Source of the DNA: Mycobacterium sp. DL440
GTDB taxonomy: Bacteria > Actinomycetota > Actinomycetes > Mycobacteriales > Mycobacteriaceae
Length of the DNA: 64,000 nt
Direction of reading: 5' to 3'
Assembly (NCBI RefSeq): GCF_011745145.1
Contig: NZ_CP050191.1
Span: forward strand, 4,109,327 to 4,173,326
Both the position numbers and the translations under genes were made by a program. Shown here one piece after another: positions 8,157-17,464 of this stretch (position 1 is its first letter; the number at the start of each line of letters is the position of its first letter). The notes under the pieces were generated by a model. It searched no databases. It saw only the letters and a program-made list of their open reading frames with translations, and was not told the origin of the DNA.

Positions 8157-9010
8157 CCGCGGTACTGACCCGGCCCGCTCCCAACGCTGCGGCGGCACCG
8201 GATCCAGCCGACGGGTTCCTCGCACGACGCGGCATCCGGCGATTGGGCCTGCGTAAGCCGGTGCCGTTCGCCCGGTTGCTCGGCGTGGTGCTGCTACTGG
8301 CCGCCTGGTCGGCGGGGGCGTACTTCGGGCTGCTCGACCCACGCAAGCTCGCCGCTCCGTGGACCGTGGTCACCACCGGTTGGGAACTTCTGCTCGACGG
8401 TTCCCTGGTGGAGAACATCGCGGCTTCGCTGCGGCGGGCCGGGATCGCGCTGGCCATCGGCGTGACGGTGGGCACCGTGCTGGCCCTGGTGGCCGGCCTG
8501 TCCCGGCTGGGTGAATCCCTGGTCGACGGGCCGGTGCAGCTGAAACGGGCGATCCCCTCGCTCGGATTGATCCCGCTGATGATCCTGTGGCTCGGCATCG
8601 GCGAGACCTTCAAGATCGCGCTGATCACCCTCGGTGTGGTCGTGCACATGTACATCCAGATGCACGCCACGCTGACCACCATCGACCAACGTTTCGTGGA
8701 GTTGTCCGAGATCCAGGGAGTCGACCGCGCCACCTTCATCCGCCGCGTCGTTCTTCCCGGATCCCTGCCGGGATGGTTTCTCGGCCTGCGGCTTTCGGTC
8801 ACAGGGGCCTGGCTGTCCCTGATCGTCGTGGAGACGGTGAATGCCACCGACGGCCTGGGCAAGATGATGTCCAACGCGCAGAACTACGGGCGGGCCGATG
8901 TCATCCTGCTCGGGCTGGCCTGCTACGGCATCTTCGGCCTGGCCTCCGACAGCGCCATCCGACTGTTGGAGAGGAGGGTGCTGCGATGGCGCCGAACGCT
9001 CGCGGGGTGA
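8153..9010 (+). CDS. ABC importer permease, SsuC-like
   Basis: A 285-residue inner-membrane permease of the BPD_transp_1 family. The coupling-helix segment reads ELSEIQGVDRATFIRRVVLPGSLPGWFLGLRL, the EAA-type loop that contacts the ATPase. A membrane segment at about 43-60 is followed by the usual five-helix core. The ATG at 8153 overlaps the stop of the lipoprotein gene by 4 bp. The 3' end overlaps the ATPase gene by 25 bp, so the three importer genes are tightly coupled. Confidence 0.9.
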   Translation: MTAVLTRPAPNAAAAPDPADGFLARRGIRRLGLRKPVPFARLLGVVLLLAAWSAGAYFGLLDPRKLAAPWTVVTTGWELLLDGSLVENIAASLRRAGIALAIGVTVGTVLALVAGLSRLGESLVDGPVQLKRAIPSLGLIPLMILWLGIGETFKIALITLGVVVHMYIQMHATLTTIDQRFVELSEIQGVDRATFIRRVVLPGSLPGWFLGLRLSVTGAWLSLIVVETVNATDGLGKMMSNAQNYGRADVILLGLACYGIFGLASDSAIRLLERRVLRWRRTLAG

Positions 9011-9717
9011 GCAGCGGCGGCATCGAATTGCGGGATCTGAGTCGAGGTTTCTGTGATCGCACCGTCCTCGACCGGATCACGCTGAGCATCCCCACAGGAC
9101 AGTTTGTGGCTCTGCTGGGCCGGAGTGGCTCGGGCAAGAGCACCCTGTTGCGGGCCCTGGCCGGCCTGGACTACGACGTCGACGGATCGGGAAATCTCCG
9201 GGTCCCGTCGAAAGTCGGTGTGGTGTTCCAGGATTCACGCCTACTGCCGTGGCAGAACGTGCTGCAGAACGTGTTGTTCGGTCAGCCCCGGTCGGCCCGC
9301 GCCGCAGCCGTGCGGGTGCTGGCCGAAGTGGGCTTGGCCGGCCGCGAGCGAGCCTGGCCCGCCGAATTGTCCGGCGGAGAGCAGCAACGGGTTTCGCTGG
9401 CTCGCTCACTGGTCGGTGCGCCCGAGCTGCTGTTGGCCGACGAGCCGTTCGGAGCCCTGGACGCCCTGACCCGGATCAAGATGCACGATCTGCTGCGGGA
9501 TCTGATCCGGCGCCGTGACCCGACCGTGCTGTTGGTCACCCACGACGTCGACGAGGCGGTGGCGCTGGCCGATCGCGTCCTCGTTCTCGACTCGGGGTCC
9601 ATAGTGCTGGACACCCCGGTCGACCTGCCCGCTGTGCGTGACCCCACCGATCCCGAATTCCAACGAGTGCGCCGGGCCCTGCTCGACGCACTCGGTGTCG
9701 AACCACTCGCAATCTGA
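8986..9717 (+). CDS. ABC importer ATP-binding protein, SsuB-like
   Basis: A 243-residue ATPase with Walker A GRSGSGKST, Q-loop VVFQDSRLLPW, signature LSGGEQQRVSLARS, Walker B LLADEPFGALD and switch His in VTHDVDEAV. The SRLLPW sequence after the Q-loop is typical of the nitrate/sulfonate/taurine importer class. The ATG at 8986 is preceded by GAGAGGAGGG, one of the strongest ribosome-binding sites in the window, and lies inside the end of the permease gene. It energises uptake with the preceding two proteins. Confidence 0.92.
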   Translation: MAPNARGVSSGGIELRDLSRGFCDRTVLDRITLSIPTGQFVALLGRSGSGKSTLLRALAGLDYDVDGSGNLRVPSKVGVVFQDSRLLPWQNVLQNVLFGQPRSARAAAVRVLAEVGLAGRERAWPAELSGGEQQRVSLARSLVGAPELLLADEPFGALDALTRIKMHDLLRDLIRRRDPTVLLVTHDVDEAVALADRVLVLDSGSIVLDTPVDLPAVRDPTDPEFQRVRRALLDALGVEPLAI

Positions 9718-9738
9718 CCCGCGCCGAAAGGAAATCCC

Positions 9739-11088
9739 ATGGGCAATCGGAAGCAACTGCACCTCAACGCATTCCTGCACAGTGTCGGACACCACGAGGC
9801 AGCCTGGCGGCTGCCCGAGTCCGATCCACACGCCAACGTGTCGATCGACCACTACGTCAATCTGGCCCAGATCGCCGAGCGTGGGAAGTTCGATTCGATC
9901 TTCTTCGCCGACAGCCCGGTGCTGATGAGCGATCCCGGCCGACGGCCCACCGGCAAGCTCGAACCCACCATCCTGCTGGCGGCGATCGCCCGCGAGACCG
10001 ACCGGATCGGGCTGATCGCGACCGCATCGACCAGTTACAACGAGCCGTACAACCTGGCCAGACGATTCGCCTCGGTGGACTGGGTGAGCAACGGCCGGGC
10101 CGGGTGGAACATCGTCACCACCGCCGGCGCCGACGCGGCCCGCAACTTCGGGCTCGACGACACGCCTGATCACCGGCAACGCTATGAGAAGGCCGCCGAA
10201 TTCGTCGACGTGTCGACCAAGTTGTGGGACAGCTGGGACGACGACGCCGTCATTGCCGACAAGGAGGCGTCCATTCACGCCGACGCCGAGAAGGTCCGCA
10301 AGATCGCCCACCTCGGCGAGTTCTTCAAGGTCGACGGTCCACTCAACATCCCGCGCTCCCCTCAGGCGTACCCGCTTCTCGTGCAAGCCGGTTCATCCGA
10401 GGATGGCAAGAACTTCGCGGCCCGCTACGCCGAGGCGGTGTTCACCGCCCAGCAGACCCTGGAGGACGGCAAGGCGTTCTACACCGACGTCAAAGAACGC
10501 ACCCGCTTGCTGGGCCGCGACCCCGACACCATCAAGATCCTGCCCGGCATCGTGCCGGTGATCGGCGACACCACCGAGCACGCCCGCGAACTGGACAACG
10601 AACTGGCCCGGCTGATCTCACCGGAGTACGCCCGAGCGCAGCTGGCCAACAGGTTCAAACTCCCGGTCGCCGAACTCGACCTGGACAGCGAACTTCCGGA
10701 GGATCTGCCCACCGAGGACGACATCCAGGGCGCCAAGAGCCGCTTCACCTTGATCGTCAATCTGGCTCGCCGGGAACGTCTCACCTTGCGGCAACTGATC
10801 GAACGCCTCGGCGGCGGCCGCGGCCACCGTACCTTCGCCGGTACCGCCGTAGAGGTCGCCGACACCATCGAGGAATGGTTCGAGGCCGGTGCGGCCGACG
10901 GGTTCAACGTGATGCCCGCGGTGCTGCCGGCCGGACTCGAACTCTTCGTCGAGCGGGTGGTCCCGATCCTGCAGGAGCGTGGCTTGTTCCGCACCGACTA
11001 CGCCGAGACCACCCTGCGCGGCCACTACGGCCTGGCCCGGCCCGAAAGCCAGTTCGGGGAGAGCGCCGCGCTCGCCACCGCCCGATGA
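9739..11088 (+). CDS. FMNH2-dependent monooxygenase, NtaA/SnaA/DszA type
   Basis: A 449-residue bacterial-luciferase-like enzyme. The N-terminal HLNAFLHSVGHHEAAWRLP and the segment GRAGWNIVTTAGADAARNFG are hallmarks of the NtaA/SnaA/SoxA(DszA) monooxygenases, which use FMNH2 supplied by a separate reductase. Known members act on nitrilotriacetate, pristinamycin or dibenzothiophene sulfone. In an SsuABC context, C-S bond cleavage of an organosulfur compound is the likeliest role. No flavin reductase gene is visible nearby, so reduced flavin must come from elsewhere. The stop overlaps the start of the ABC exporter gene (ATGA). Confidence 0.88.
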   Translation: MGNRKQLHLNAFLHSVGHHEAAWRLPESDPHANVSIDHYVNLAQIAERGKFDSIFFADSPVLMSDPGRRPTGKLEPTILLAAIARETDRIGLIATASTSYNEPYNLARRFASVDWVSNGRAGWNIVTTAGADAARNFGLDDTPDHRQRYEKAAEFVDVSTKLWDSWDDDAVIADKEASIHADAEKVRKIAHLGEFFKVDGPLNIPRSPQAYPLLVQAGSSEDGKNFAARYAEAVFTAQQTLEDGKAFYTDVKERTRLLGRDPDTIKILPGIVPVIGDTTEHARELDNELARLISPEYARAQLANRFKLPVAELDLDSELPEDLPTEDDIQGAKSRFTLIVNLARRERLTLRQLIERLGGGRGHRTFAGTAVEVADTIEEWFEAGAADGFNVMPAVLPAGLELFVERVVPILQERGLFRTDYAETTLRGHYGLARPESQFGESAALATAR

Positions 11089-14000
11089 ATCGCGGCGCAG
11101 CCACACCGGACCCCGCAGCGCAGAACTGGATACGCTATCTCGCCGGGCGATGCGTCGCGCACCGTTCGACCGCGGTCGCGGCAATGTCTGCTGCCGTCGC
11201 AGCGGCAATCTGTACCGCCCTGCTGCCGTTGATCATTCGCCATGTCGTCGACACCCTGACCCAGGCAGCGGCGTCGGTACTGAGCTGGATGGCGGTGCTG
11301 TGGGTGGTCGGTATCGTCCGGTTCGCGGCGTCGTGCACCCGGCGGGTGTCCTCGTCGAGGCTGTCGCTGGGTGTGCAGCACGACCTGCGCCGCGACCTCT
11401 TCGCGGCCCTACTGCGGCTGGACGGCCGGGCCCAGGCCGACCTTCAGACCGGTCAGGTGGTGAGCCGCGCCATCACCGACGTCACGCTGATTCAGATGTT
11501 CCTGCAACTCATTCCGATGGTGGCCGGAAACGTCGTCCTACTGCTGAGTTCATTGGTGCTCATGCTGGTGATGTCGCCGCCGTTGACGGTCATCGCCGCG
11601 GTGATCGTCCCGGTGCTGTGGTGGATCACCCGCCGCAGCCAGCGAGACCTGTTCCCGGCCAACTGGGATGCCCAGGCGCGGGCCGCGGAGGTAGCGATGC
11701 GGGTGGAGGCCGCGGTAGCGGGTGTGCGAGTGGTCAAGGCGTTCGGCCAGGAGGAATACGAGCTGGACAGGTTGGATGCCAACGCCCGCTACCTCTACCG
11801 GTCACGCCTGCGCATCGCCCACATCACCAGCAAGTTCACCCCGGCCATGCAGGCCGTACCGGCGATCGGGCAGGCGCTCGTCCTGATCGTCGGCGGACTG
11901 CTGGCTCTGCGGCAATCGATCACCCTGGGTACGTTCTTGGCCTTCATGACCTACCTGGGTTCGTTCGTCAGCCCCGTCCGGCAGTTCGCGATGCTGCTGA
12001 CCGTCAGCCAGCAGGGCAAGGCCTCACTCGACCGCGTCCGCGAGGTGATATCCGCCCCGGTGCCCCCGCAGCGACCAAACCGGTGTCCGGCGCACTTCGA
12101 CGGGCCGCCCAGCGTGGAGTTCCGCGACGTCGAGTTCTCCTTCGGAACCGCAAAGGTGCTCGACGGTCTGACCCTGCGCGTCGAGCCGGGTGAGACGATC
12201 GCGATCGCCGGAGGTGCCGGCTCCGGCAAGTCGATCCTGATGCAGTTGCTGCCCCGGCTGTTCGACCCGGATTCAGGTTCGGTTCGCCTCGGCGACAACG
12301 ATATCCGCGACCTTGCCGACGCCCGCTCCCAAGTGACGGTGGTGTTCGAGGACACCCACCTGATGGCCGACACGGTGCGGGCCAACGTCGCCTACGGCCG
12401 GCCCGATGCGACCGACGAGGAGATCTGGCACGCCTTGTGGCTGGCCGCCGCCGACGGGTTCGTCAGCCGGCTGTCCGAGGGGCTCGCGACCCGTATCGGT
12501 GAACGCGGACAACGGCTTTCCGGTGGACAACGCCAACGCATCGCGCTGGCCCGGGCATTGCTGACCGATGCTCCGATCCTGGTATTGGACGACGCCACGT
12601 CGGCGATCGACGCGAAGGTCGAGGAGGAGATCTTCGTCAGGGTCCGTGCCGAAGTGCAACGCCGCACCACCCTGGTGGTGGCGCACCGCATGTCCACCCT
12701 CGCCCTTGCCGACCGGGTCGCCGTCCTCGATGCCGGCCGGGTGGCCGAACTGGGTACCCTGCAAGAACTTCAGGGCACGGGCGAGCTGTTCCGGGCCCTG
12801 TTCACCCCTCCAGACGTCGCCGAGATCGGGGCGGCGCCCGCCCGCGGCGAGCGACGACCGCCTTCGGCCACCGCCGACCTGTGGATCGAGCCCGTCGACG
12901 ACGACGGGCCCAACGTACTGGCGCAGGTGGCACGCGCATTCTCGCAACGCGCAGCCGGCGGCGGCGGCGCCATCGGGCGTGCCGGTGGCGGAGCGGGAAT
13001 GCTCGCCTCGGCACCGCCGAGTGGTGACGTACAGGCGCTGATCGACGGGCTACCGCCGGCGACCGGATCACCCGAGGTACCGGATTCGTTCACCCGTACG
13101 CCTGATCCGCAGTTCTCGTCCGGGCGCCTGCTGCGTCCCTTCGCGGCTCCGCTGCTGGCCGGGTTGGGACTCGTCACCCTGGATGCACTGGCCCAGATCC
13201 TGGTCCCGTTCCTGGTCCGGTTCGGCATCGACCACGGTGTGCTGGCACAGGCCCACACGGTTCTGCTGCTGGCGGCCGCATGCGCGGTCGTCGTGGTGAT
13301 GCTCGACTGGGCGATCAGCGTCGGGCAGGTACGGGTCATGGGCCGGTCCTCCGAACGGCTGTTGTTCGGACTGCGGGTCAAGACCTTCGCTCAATTGCAG
13401 CGGCTCGGATTGCCCTACTACGAACGGGAACTCGGCGGCCGGATCATGACCCGCATGACCTCCGATGTCGACGGTCTGTCGAACTTCCTGCAGACCGGGC
13501 TGGCGACAGCGCTCACCAGCACCCTGACCATCGCCGGCGTCGTCGTTGCGTTGACGGCCATCAACCTGCGGCTCGCACTGGTGGTACTGGTGCTGCTGCC
13601 GGTCCTGTTCGTGACCACAGTGCTGTTCCGCCGGGCCTCGGTGCCGGCCTACAACCTGGCCCGTGATCGGGTGAGCGCCGTCAACGCCTACCTGCAGGAG
13701 AACGTCGACAACATCAGGGTCACCCAGGCGTATCAGCGAGAAGCGGTCAACCAGAACGAGTTCGAACGTCGATCCTGGGGATATCGAAATGCCAGGATGC
13801 GTAGTCAGACGTTGATGGCGATCTTCTTCCCGTTCGTCGAACTGATGTCGGTGGTGGCCACCACGCTGGTGCTCGGTGTGGGCGTGCACGATGTGCGGCA
13901 CGGCGTCATCACGGCCGGGACGCTCATCGCGTTCCTGCTCTACATCGAACTGCTGTTCTCGCCCATTCAGCAGTTGTCTCAGGTGTTCGACAGCTACCAG

Positions 14001-14891
14001 CAGGCCGTCATCGGCGTCGATCGCTTGAGTGGTCTACTGCGCGAGACGATCTCGACACCCGACCACGACGACGCCGTTCCGGTCGCGCGCCTGGAAGGGG
14101 CGATCGAGATCCGTGGGCTCGGGTACTCCTATGCCACCAGTACCAAGCCGGTACTCGCGGATATCGACCTGCGGATCAACCCCGGACAAAAGGTGGCGCT
14201 CGTCGGCGAAACGGGTGCGGGCAAGTCGACCCTGGTCAAACTGCTGGCCCGGTTCTATGACCCCACGGAGGGCTCCATACTCGTCGACGGCATCGACATC
14301 CGCCGGTACCGGCTGCAGGACTATCGAAAACGACTCGGCGTGGTTCCGCAGGAGGCGTATCTGTTCGGAGACAACGTGCGCGACGCCATCGCCTACGGCA
14401 AGCCTGCTGCCACACCGGCCGAGATCGAATGGGCGGCACGGGCAGTCGGCGCACACGAGATGATCGCCGACCTCGAGCACGGCTATTACCAGCCGATCGG
14501 CGACAACGGACAGAACCTGTCCGCGGGCCAGCGTCAGTTGCTCGCGCTGGCCCGGGCCCAGCTCATCGAACCTGACATCCTCATCCTCGACGAGGCCACC
14601 GCGTCGCTGGACCTGGCGACCGAGGCCAGGGTGCGCGCGGCCGTCGACATGCTGACCGCCGGCCGGACCACGATCGTCGTCGCACACCGCCTGGCTACCG
14701 CGGCCGACTCCGATCTCATCGCCGTCGTCGGCGAGGGCCGATTGCTGCAATCCGGAACCCACGCAGAGCTACTCGCCGTCGCAGGGCCCTACCGGCAGTT
14801 GTGGGCGGCCTACGTCAGCGGGGGCCAGGACGGCGGCAGCGCGTCCGATCACAACCAGTTGAGCACCGCGCAATCCGCGGTAGCACCGTAG
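11085..14891 (+). CDS. fused double ABC exporter (TMD-NBD-TMD-NBD)
   Basis: 1268 residues: TMD1 (about 20-320), NBD1 (about 345-580), a Gly/Ala-rich linker (about 590-690), TMD2 (about 690-990) and NBD2 (about 1005-1240). NBD1 has Walker A GGAGSGKS (near 375) and signature LSGGQRQR. However, its Walker B ends LVLDDATS (Asp where the catalytic Glu sits) and its Q-loop reads VVFEDTHL (Glu for Gln). NBD2 has GETGAGKST (near 1040), PQEAYLFGD, signature LSAGQRQ and LILDEATA with Glu. This matches asymmetric type IV exporters with one degenerate ATP site. The overall architecture recalls M. tuberculosis Rv0194, a drug efflux pump. The 4-bp overlap with the monooxygenase gene places it inside the organosulfur operon. 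Substrate unknown. Confidence 0.92.
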   Translation: MNRGAATPDPAAQNWIRYLAGRCVAHRSTAVAAMSAAVAAAICTALLPLIIRHVVDTLTQAAASVLSWMAVLWVVGIVRFAASCTRRVSSSRLSLGVQHDLRRDLFAALLRLDGRAQADLQTGQVVSRAITDVTLIQMFLQLIPMVAGNVVLLLSSLVLMLVMSPPLTVIAAVIVPVLWWITRRSQRDLFPANWDAQARAAEVAMRVEAAVAGVRVVKAFGQEEYELDRLDANARYLYRSRLRIAHITSKFTPAMQAVPAIGQALVLIVGGLLALRQSITLGTFLAFMTYLGSFVSPVRQFAMLLTVSQQGKASLDRVREVISAPVPPQRPNRCPAHFDGPPSVEFRDVEFSFGTAKVLDGLTLRVEPGETIAIAGGAGSGKSILMQLLPRLFDPDSGSVRLGDNDIRDLADARSQVTVVFEDTHLMADTVRANVAYGRPDATDEEIWHALWLAAADGFVSRLSEGLATRIGERGQRLSGGQRQRIALARALLTDAPILVLDDATSAIDAKVEEEIFVRVRAEVQRRTTLVVAHRMSTLALADRVAVLDAGRVAELGTLQELQGTGELFRALFTPPDVAEIGAAPARGERRPPSATADLWIEPVDDDGPNVLAQVARAFSQRAAGGGGAIGRAGGGAGMLASAPPSGDVQALIDGLPPATGSPEVPDSFTRTPDPQFSSGRLLRPFAAPLLAGLGLVTLDALAQILVPFLVRFGIDHGVLAQAHTVLLLAAACAVVVVMLDWAISVGQVRVMGRSSERLLFGLRVKTFAQLQRLGLPYYERELGGRIMTRMTSDVDGLSNFLQTGLATALTSTLTIAGVVVALTAINLRLALVVLVLLPVLFVTTVLFRRASVPAYNLARDRVSAVNAYLQENVDNIRVTQAYQREAVNQNEFERRSWGYRNARMRSQTLMAIFFPFVELMSVVATTLVLGVGVHDVRHGVITAGTLIAFLLYIELLFSPIQQLSQVFDSYQQAVIGVDRLSGLLRETISTPDHDDAVPVARLEGAIEIRGLGYSYATSTKPVLADIDLRINPGQKVALVGETGAGKSTLVKLLARFYDPTEGSILVDGIDIRRYRLQDYRKRLGVVPQEAYLFGDNVRDAIAYGKPAATPAEIEWAARAVGAHEMIADLEHGYYQPIGDNGQNLSAGQRQLLALARAQLIEPDILILDEATASLDLATEARVRAAVDMLTAGRTTIVVAHRLATAADSDLIAVVGEGRLLQSGTHAELLAVAGPYRQLWAAYVSGGQDGGSASDHNQLSTAQSAVAP

Positions 14892-14904
14892 AGAGGGGCA
14901 CCCT

Positions 14905-15969
14905 ATGACCGAATTCCTTTGGTACATACCGAACCATGCACAGCCCGGGCATCGCGGCGATGACGTCGTCGAGGACCACAACAGCCTGGCGACACTGACC
15001 GCCCACGCCCGGACCCTCGAGGACAACGGTTGGGGCGGTGCGCTACTCGGTACCGGTTGGGGACGACCGGACACCTTCACCGTGGCCGCGGCACTGGCCG
15101 CCCGGACAACGACGTTTCAGCCCCTCATCGCGATCCGGCCCGGATACTGGCGCCCCGCGAATTTCGCAGCGGCCGCCGCAACTCTCGACCACCTCACCGA
15201 GGGCCGGGTGCTGCTCAACATCGTGTCCGGCAAGGACAATCTCGCGGCGTACGGCGACGCCGAAGGCGATCAATCACATCGCTACGCCCGTACGAAGGAA
15301 TTCCTGCAGATCGTGCGCAAGCTGTGGACCGAGGACAACGTCACCTATCACGGCGACCACTTCAGCGTGACGGACTCCTCGGTCGCGCATCGACCGGTGG
15401 TACGCGGTGACCGCAAGCATCCCCGGCTCTACTTTGGCGGGGCATCCGAGGCCGCCGAGCGAGTGGCTGCCGGCGAGGCCGACGTCCAGTTGTTCTGGGG
15501 TGAGCCGCTGGACGGCGTGGCCGAGCGGATCGATCGGCTGAAACGGCTCAGCGACGAGATCGGCCGCGAACATCCGCCCCTGGAGTTCGGCCTGCGCGTC
15601 ACCACGCTGATTCGCGACACCACCGAGCAAGCGTGGGCCGACGCCGAGGCCAAGGTGACGGACATGGCCGCCGGCAAGATAGTGTCCCGGCGGGACCCCA
15701 ACCGACCGGTCGCCGTCGGCCAGCATCGACTCCTGGAACTGGCGGCCCAAGGCGAGGTTCTCGATGACAACCTCTACACCACACCCGGCAAGTACGGCGG
15801 TGGCGGCGCCGCCACGACCTGGTTGGTCGGTTCGGCCGAGGACGTGGCGAAATCGCTGCGCAAGTACCAGGATCTCGGCATCACCCACTTCGTACTGTCG
15901 GACACCCCGTACCTGCGCGAGATCGAGCGCCAGGGCCGACAGTTGCTGCCGCTGCTGCGGGCGGGTTAA
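14905..15969 (+). CDS. LLM-class flavin-dependent alkanesulfonate monooxygenase, SsuD-like
   Basis: A 354-residue luciferase-like monooxygenase. The pattern LIAIRPGYWRPANFAAAAATLD followed by EGRVLLNIVSGKD is characteristic of the SsuD/alkanesulfonate monooxygenase branch. It releases sulfite from sulfonates with FMNH2 and O2. The GAGAGG ribosome-binding site sits 7 nt before the ATG, 13 bp after the exporter stop. Its last four bases overlap the end of the convergent gabD gene, so it closes the organosulfur operon. Confidence 0.88.
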   Translation: MTEFLWYIPNHAQPGHRGDDVVEDHNSLATLTAHARTLEDNGWGGALLGTGWGRPDTFTVAAALAARTTTFQPLIAIRPGYWRPANFAAAAATLDHLTEGRVLLNIVSGKDNLAAYGDAEGDQSHRYARTKEFLQIVRKLWTEDNVTYHGDHFSVTDSSVAHRPVVRGDRKHPRLYFGGASEAAERVAAGEADVQLFWGEPLDGVAERIDRLKRLSDEIGREHPPLEFGLRVTTLIRDTTEQAWADAEAKVTDMAAGKIVSRRDPNRPVAVGQHRLLELAAQGEVLDDNLYTTPGKYGGGGAATTWLVGSAEDVAKSLRKYQDLGITHFVLSDTPYLREIERQGRQLLPLLRAG

Positions 15970-17414
15970 CGAGTCAGCGCAATGTACTTCGTGTCGAGGT
16001 ATTCCTCGATGCCCTCCGACCCGCCTTCACGCCCGAATCCGGATTCCTTGATACCGCCGAACGGTGCGGCCGCATCCGAGATGACACCGCGGTTGATGCC
16101 GACCATCCCGGATTCGATGCCCTCGGCCACCCGCAACGCGCGGTCCAGCGACTGGGTGTAAACGTAAGCAGCCAAGCCGTATTCGGTGTTGTTGGCGGCC
16201 TTGACCCCGTCTTCCTCGGTGTCGAACCCGGTGATCGGGGCGACCGGGCCGAAGATCTCCTCTTTGAGGATGCGGGCGTCGGCGGGCACGTCGGCGAGCA
16301 CCGTGGCCGGGTAGAAGTTGCCCGGCCCGCCCGGCGCGACGCCGCCGACCGCGACGGTCGCACCGCGGGATACCGCATCGGAGACGAGTTCGGTGACGGT
16401 GGAGACCTGCTTGGAGTTGATCAGTGGGCCCAAGGTGGACGCGGGGTCGATGCCCTTGCCGAGGGTGAACTCGCTCATCCTCTTGACGAGCTTCTCGGTG
16501 AACTCCTCGCGCACCGAGTTGGCCACGTGGAATCGGTTCGCCGCGGTGCAGGCTTCACCACCGTTGCGCATCTTGGCCAGGATCGCGCCGTCGACCGCGG
16601 CGTCGACATCGGCGTCGTCGAACACGATGAACGGGGCGTTGCCGCCGAGCTCCATCGACGTGCGGAGCAGCTTGTCGGCGGACTGCTTGACCAGTGCCTT
16701 GCCCACGCCGGTCGAGCCGGTGAAGGTCAGCTTGCGCAGGCGGCCGTCGTCGATCAGCGCGGTGCTCACCGCGCCGGGGTTGCTGGTCGGCAGCACCGAG
16801 AGCACGCCCTTGGGCAGGCCGGCCTCATCCATCAGCTTGGCGAGCAGCAGCATGGTCAGCGGGGTTTCCTGCGCGGGCTTGACGATCATGGTGCAGCCCG
16901 CGGCGAAGGCGGGCCCCATCTTGCGGGTGCCCATGGCCAGCGGGAAGTTCCACGGTGTGATCGCGTAACACGGGCCGACGGCCTGTTTGGTGACGAGTAT
17001 CCGGCCGGTGCCCGCCGGCGCCGGGGTGTAGCGACCGGCGATGCGCACCGCCTCTTCGGAGAACCAGCGGAAGAACTCGGCGCCGTAGGCGACCTCCCCC
17101 TTGCTCTCGGCGAGCACCTTGCCCATCTCCAGGGTCATCAGCGCGGCGATGTCGTCGGCGCGTTCGGTGATCTTCTCGAACACCGAACGCAGGATCTCGC
17201 CACGCTTGCGCGGCGCAGTTGCGGCCCATTCGGCCTGCACCGCACACGCGGCGTCCAGCGCGGCCACGGCATCGGCGGCGGTCGCGTCGGCCACGGTGGC
17301 CAACACCTGATCGTCGCTCGGATCGAGCACGTTGAACGTCGACGCGGCCTGGCGTTCCTCACCACCGATCCACAGACCCGTGGGCACGGATGAAATCAAG
17401 TCTTCAATGGCCAT
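15966..17414 (-). CDS. gabD: NAD(P)-dependent succinate-semialdehyde dehydrogenase
   Basis: A 482-residue aldehyde dehydrogenase. Visible features: the catalytic Glu motif [16 protein letters not shown], the catalytic Cys in [10 protein letters not shown], the nucleotide loop FTGSTGVGK and the signature [12 protein letters not shown]. Sequence style and length are those of GabD, which oxidises succinic semialdehyde to succinate. It is on the opposite strand to pgi, with 50 bp between start codons, and converges on the SsuD-like gene with a 4-bp overlap. Confidence 0.9.
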   Translation of the reverse strand: MAIEDLISSVPTGLWIGGEERQAASTFNVLDPSDDQVLATVADATAADAVAALDAACAVQAEWAATAPRKRGEILRSVFEKITERADDIAALMTLEMGKVLAESKGEVAYGAEFFRWFSEEAVRIAGRYTPAPAGTGRILVTKQAVGPCYAITPWNFPLAMGTRKMGPAFAAGCTMIVKPAQETPLTMLLLAKLMDEAGLPKGVLSVLPTSNPGAVSTALIDDGRLRKLTFTGSTGVGKALVKQSADKLLRTSMELGGNAPFIVFDDADVDAAVDGAILAKMRNGGEACTAANRFHVANSVREEFTEKLVKRMSEFTLGKGIDPASTLGPLINSKQVSTVTELVSDAVSRGATVAVGGVAPGGPGNFYPATVLADVPADARILKEEIFGPVAPITGFDTEEDGVKAANNTEYGLAAYVYTQSLDRALRVAEGIESGMVGINRGVISDAAAPFGGIKESGFGREGGSEGIEEYLDTKYIALTR

Positions 17415-17464
17415 ACATCCATCATGTACACCTTCAAATCACGCGCCGCACTAAGGTCGGGAGA

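Noticed and set aside
10224..11084. Upstream extension of the ABC exporter frame through the monooxygenase gene
   Set aside because: The frame is open only because of high GC; the exporter starts at the ATGA overlap (11085) and family similarity begins there.
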